A stretch of DNA of 7,924 nt. Source: Clostridia bacterium. Its GTDB lineage: Bacteria > Bacillota > Clostridia > Saccharofermentanales > UBA5734. Shown piece by piece: positions 5,654-7,924 of the stretch (position 1 is its first letter; each line of letters opens with the position of its first letter). Location: positions 1-7,924 of the forward strand of contig JAGOFF010000103.1 in NCBI GenBank assembly GCA_017997315.1, given 5' to 3'. A program made the translations under genes and the position numbers. The notes under the pieces are model-generated. The model was not told the origin of the DNA. It searched no databases and saw only the letters and a program-made list of their open reading frames with translations.

Positions 5654-6412
5654 ATGACCGGCACACACGCTTCGGACTCTTCGATCCGGGGGCGGAGACG
5701 GCGTCTCCGCATGGGGACGGCGGCGCTGCTGCTGGCGCTGCTGCTGGGCTTCGCCGCCGGGTGTTCGCCGGCCAACGGGCCTGCGGCCACGACATCCATC
5801 GCGGCCGGGAACTCCGCACCGACCCCGTCCGCTCCCGCCGCTACGACCGCCGCGCCGTCGCAGCCGACCTCCGCGATCCCTGTGCCGACAACAACCGCAG
5901 GTACCAACGCAACGACCACCGCCGTCACCGCGACGACTCCCGCCGCGTCGGCTGGGACATCCGTCCCGGTGCCGACCGGTTCGACCCCTGCGCCCGTGAC
6001 GCCGACCCCCGTTCCCTCGCCGGCCACCGTAACGGTCTCGGTCGTGTGCCACACCGCGGTCGGCAAGGCGGACACCGCTCCGGCGGACGGGATCATCCTC
6101 GCGCCGACCGCGGTCGAACTCCGCGCGGGGGACACCGTGCTGACGGTGCTCCTCCGGGCCGTCGCCGCGGCGAATCCGTCGTACGGCGCGGACAACGTTC
6201 TGGTCAAGGGCGGCAACTATGTCGCCGGAATCGGAAACGACGCGATGGACGACCTGCTGTATGAAAAAGACAAGGACTGCGGTCCGGAGAGCGGCTGGCT
6301 GTATTACGTCGACGGGACCTACGCGGGCATCGGCGCCTCCACCCGCGCCGCGGCGGCCGGCGAGACCATCGAGTGGAAGTACACCTGCGCGTCCGGACGC
6401 GACCTGGGTTGA
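5654..6412 (+). CDS. DUF4430 lipoprotein with long P/T/A/S linker, probable corrinoid-binding partner of the ECF transporter
   Basis: A 252-aa predicted lipoprotein. A basic N terminus (RGRRRRLR) is followed by a hydrophobic core (22-35) and the lipobox AAGC with C37 as the acylated residue. Residues 38-124 are a low-complexity Pro/Thr/Ala/Ser/Val linker with no charged residue. The C-terminal domain (about 125-252) is DUF4430: VTVSVVCHTAV, ADGIILAPTAVELRAGDTVLTVLL, SGWLYYVDGTYAGIG (213-227) and the ending IEWKYTCASGRDLG, matching the YTCDLGxDLG ending typical of the family. C132 and C245 could form a disulfide. The ATG at 5654 lies 5 nt after the previous stop with GAGG about 11 nt upstream; TTG 5636 and ATG 5711 are alternatives, and all keep the lipobox. 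By analogy with the beta domain of transcobalamin it may bind corrinoid and deliver it to the transporter encoded next; the ligand is inferred from the riboswitch and neighbours. Confidence 0.88.
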   Translation: MTGTHASDSSIRGRRRRLRMGTAALLLALLLGFAAGCSPANGPAATTSIAAGNSAPTPSAPAATTAAPSQPTSAIPVPTTTAGTNATTTAVTATTPAASAGTSVPVPTGSTPAPVTPTPVPSPATVTVSVVCHTAVGKADTAPADGIILAPTAVELRAGDTVLTVLLRAVAAANPSYGADNVLVKGGNYVAGIGNDAMDDLLYEKDKDCGPESGWLYYVDGTYAGIGASTRAAAAGETIEWKYTCASGRDLG

Positions 6413-6437
6413 GACGGCAGGGAGAGGAGGCGGAGAC

Positions 6438-7313
6438 ATGAGGGACAGCGCATTCCACCGCTGTCATCCGGCGGTCAATTTCCTGTATTTCGCGATGGCC
6501 GCGGGCAGCGCGATGCTGTACCCGCATCCGGTCCACCTGGGCATCGGCACGGCCTGCGCGCTCGGCTGGACCGCGCTGCTCCGCGGCCGTCGCGGGGTGG
6601 CGGCCGCGCTCCGGCTCGCGTTCCCGTTCGCGCTCCTGGTCGCGATCCTGTCCCCGCTCGCGAACGCGCGGGGCCGGGACGTGCTGTTCCGGCTGGCGGG
6701 CCGGACGATCACGCTGCAGGCGGTCCAGACCGGGCTGGTCTCCGCGGGCATGCTGATGCTGGTCATCCTGTGGTTTTCACTGTATGCGGCGGTCATGACC
6801 TCGGACCGCTTTCTCCACCTGTTCGGGCGCGCCGCCCCGTCCGCCTCGCTCCTGGTCGGGATGACGCTGCGGCTCATCCCCTCGATGCAGGACCGGCTCG
6901 CTGCGATCCGCCAGGCCCGCCGCGGGCTTCGGGGCGAACCCGAGCCCGGCCGCCGGCTGCGGGAGCGGGTCGGGGAGGGGATGCACGCCATGACCACCCT
7001 CATGACCTGGTCGATGGAAGGCGCGATCTCGACCGCGGACGCCATGAAGGCCCGCGGATACGGCACCGGCCGCCGGACCGCGTTCTCGCCGTTCCGGTTC
7101 ACCCGTTCGGACGGGCGTATCCTCGCTCTGATGATGGGGCTGTTCGGCGCGGTCACCGCCGCGCACTTCGCGGGATACACCGCCTGGACCGTCTACCCGC
7201 ACGCCGCCCGGATCGGGTTCTCCCTGCCCGAGACCGCCTCCTACCTGGCGTTCGCGGCACTCCTGTCGATCCCGTTGTGGCTCGAGGCAAAGGAGCGTCT
7301 CCCATGGCGATGA
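6438..7313 (+). CDS. ecfT: ECF transporter transmembrane component EcfT (CbiQ family)
   Basis: A 291-aa integral membrane protein, the scaffold that couples ATPases to a substrate-binding S component in energy-coupling-factor importers. Hydrophobic segments occur near residues 12-33, 50-75 (with FPFALLVAILSPLA), 90-120 and, at the C-terminal end, about 232-255 and 265-285. The two cytoplasmic coupling helices carry the family signatures: RLIPSMQDRLAAIRQARRG (A160-R161) and DAMKARGYG (A205-R206-G207), which dock into the ATPase grooves. Length matches the family. The start at 6438 follows a long purine-rich ribosome binding site (GGAGAGGAGGCGGAG), 25 bp after the lipoprotein stop, and the 3' end overlaps the ATPase gene by 10 bp. 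Substrate specificity does not reside in this protein; a corrinoid role comes from the riboswitch and the DUF4430 genes. No S component is seen upstream. Confidence 0.9.
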   Translation: MRDSAFHRCHPAVNFLYFAMAAGSAMLYPHPVHLGIGTACALGWTALLRGRRGVAAALRLAFPFALLVAILSPLANARGRDVLFRLAGRTITLQAVQTGLVSAGMLMLVILWFSLYAAVMTSDRFLHLFGRAAPSASLLVGMTLRLIPSMQDRLAAIRQARRGLRGEPEPGRRLRERVGEGMHAMTTLMTWSMEGAISTADAMKARGYGTGRRTAFSPFRFTRSDGRILALMMGLFGAVTAAHFAGYTAWTVYPHAARIGFSLPETASYLAFAALLSIPLWLEAKERLPWR

Positions 7314-7924
7314 TCCGGATCCGCAGTCTGTCCTTCACCTACCCCGGCGCCGCGCAGCCCGCGCTGCGCGACGTGTCACTGGAGATTCCCGAAGGGGCGT
7401 TCGTCGTCCTGTGCGGCACGACCGGCAGCGGAAAAAGCACCTTGCTTCGCCACCTCAAGCCGGAACTCACCCCGCACGGCCGCCGGTCCGGCGCAGTCGA
7501 GTACCGCGGCGGGGACCTGTTTGCGCTGCCTCCCCGGGAGTCCGCGGCCGGCGTGGGGTATGTGATGCAGGACCCGGACAGCCAGATCGTGACCGACACG
7601 GTGTGGCACGAACTCGCGTTCGGGCTCGAGAACCTGGGGACCGATCCGGGGGTGATCCGCCGGCGCGTGGCCGAGATGGCGAGCTTTTTCGGGATCGAAG
7701 CCTGGTTCCGGCGCGCCTGCACCACCCTCTCGTCCGGCCAGAAACAGACCCTCGCGCTCGCCTCGGTCATGGCCATGCAGCCCGGACTGCTGGTGCTGGA
7801 CGAGCCGACCGCGCAGTTGGACCCCATCGCCGCCAATGAGTTCATCCGCCTGCTGGAGCGGATCCACCGCGAACTGGGCACCACCATCGTCGTCGCGGAA
7901 CACCGGCTCGAGGAGATCCTGCCC
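7304..7924 (+). CDS. ECF transporter ATP-binding protein EcfA (3'-partial)
   Basis: The first 207 residues of an ABC ATPase that powers the ECF importer; the gene continues past the window. Present are the A-loop Y13, Walker A GTTGSGKST (38-46), Q-loop YVMQDPDSQ with Q89, signature LSSGQ (142-146, Ser in place of the first Gly), Walker B LLVLDEPT (162-169), D-loop QLDP and H-loop H200 in VVAEHRLEE. The QDPDSQIVTDTV segment followed by ELAFGLENLG is typical of EcfA/CbiO-type ATPases. The insert LKPELTPHGRRSG after Walker A recalls ECF ATPases of DUF4430 operons, some of which are two-domain fusions, so this could be the first half of a tandem ATPase. ATG 7304 is chosen because AAGGAG lies 8 nt upstream; ATG 7310 would make an ATGA overlap with ecfT. 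Confidence 0.92.
   Translation, partial: MAMIRIRSLSFTYPGAAQPALRDVSLEIPEGAFVVLCGTTGSGKSTLLRHLKPELTPHGRRSGAVEYRGGDLFALPPRESAAGVGYVMQDPDSQIVTDTVWHELAFGLENLGTDPGVIRRRVAEMASFFGIEAWFRRACTTLSSGQKQTLALASVMAMQPGLLVLDEPTAQLDPIAANEFIRLLERIHRELGTTIVVAEHRLEEILP

Noticed and set aside
3867..5819. Very long minus-strand open frame (about 650 codons) opposite the riboswitch and the first corrinoid gene
   Set aside because: Its translation is Arg/Gly/Pro-rich with no domain, it runs through the riboswitch on the opposite strand, and the plus-strand frame has a signal peptide, domains and a strong ribosome binding site. It is a product of high GC content.
5770..6026. Repetitive-looking GC-rich tract in the lipoprotein gene considered as a tandem DNA repeat
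   Set aside because: No fixed repeat unit is seen; the pattern reflects biased Pro/Thr/Ala/Ser codons of the linker.
5170..6439. Overlapping minus-strand open frames of 337-348 codons opposite the lipoprotein gene
   Set aside because: Low-complexity Ala/Val/Gly or Arg-rich translations mirror the P/T/A-rich linker on the plus strand; no ribosome binding site or recognisable domain.
1..7924. CRISPR array, tRNA/rRNA, insertion sequence or integration site
   Set aside because: No regularly spaced repeats, cloverleaf-like tRNA sequence, transposase-like frame or flanking direct repeats were found on reading both strands.

Overview
The window is GC-rich, densely coded bacterial DNA. Strong AGGAGG-type ribosome binding sites, a lipoprotein, a sortase-like C-terminal anchor and an ECF-type transporter suggest a monoderm, probably a high-GC anaerobic member of the Bacillota (Clostridia-like). 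This placement is inference from gene content, and an actinobacterium or a Chloroflexi-type organism is not excluded.

Left part (1-3651) is ordinary chromosomal content. It starts with the 3' end of an HD-GYP cyclic-di-GMP phosphodiesterase gene (1-653, +). Convergent to it is a small membrane protein with CxxC zinc-ribbon-like motifs (687-1235, -). Divergent from that is an autoregulated TetR repressor (1376-1936, +), translationally coupled to a GNAT acetyltransferase with a puromycin-acetyltransferase-like layout (1933-2589, +). A near-ideal promoter and a 9-bp-arm palindrome lie just upstream of the TetR start codon, with the palindrome filling the spacer and the -10 hexamer. A two-gene minus-strand unit follows: a 4-TM membrane protein (3109-3651) overlapping a HemG-like flavodoxin (2579-3112).

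Right part (3794-7924) is one regulated corrinoid-uptake operon, and the most interesting piece. A sigma70-like promoter (3794-3823) leads into a cobalamin riboswitch (about 3846-3999), an intrinsic terminator (4011-4047), and then four plus-strand genes. The first encodes an exported protein with an N-terminal DUF4430/transcobalamin-C-like domain, an alpha/alpha-barrel-like region and a sortase-type tail (4116-5648). The second encodes a lipoprotein with a long uncharged P/T/A/S linker and a second DUF4430 domain (5654-6412). The third is an EcfT transmembrane component (6438-7313), and the fourth an EcfA ATPase that runs off the window (7304-7924).

Working model (inference): the wall- or membrane-tethered first protein captures corrinoid like a bacterial counterpart of animal intrinsic factor/transcobalamin. 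It would pass the ligand to the DUF4430 lipoprotein and then to an ECF transporter whose substrate-binding S component should lie downstream. Repression by B12 through the riboswitch closes the loop. No tRNA, rRNA, CRISPR array, insertion sequence or attachment site was seen.
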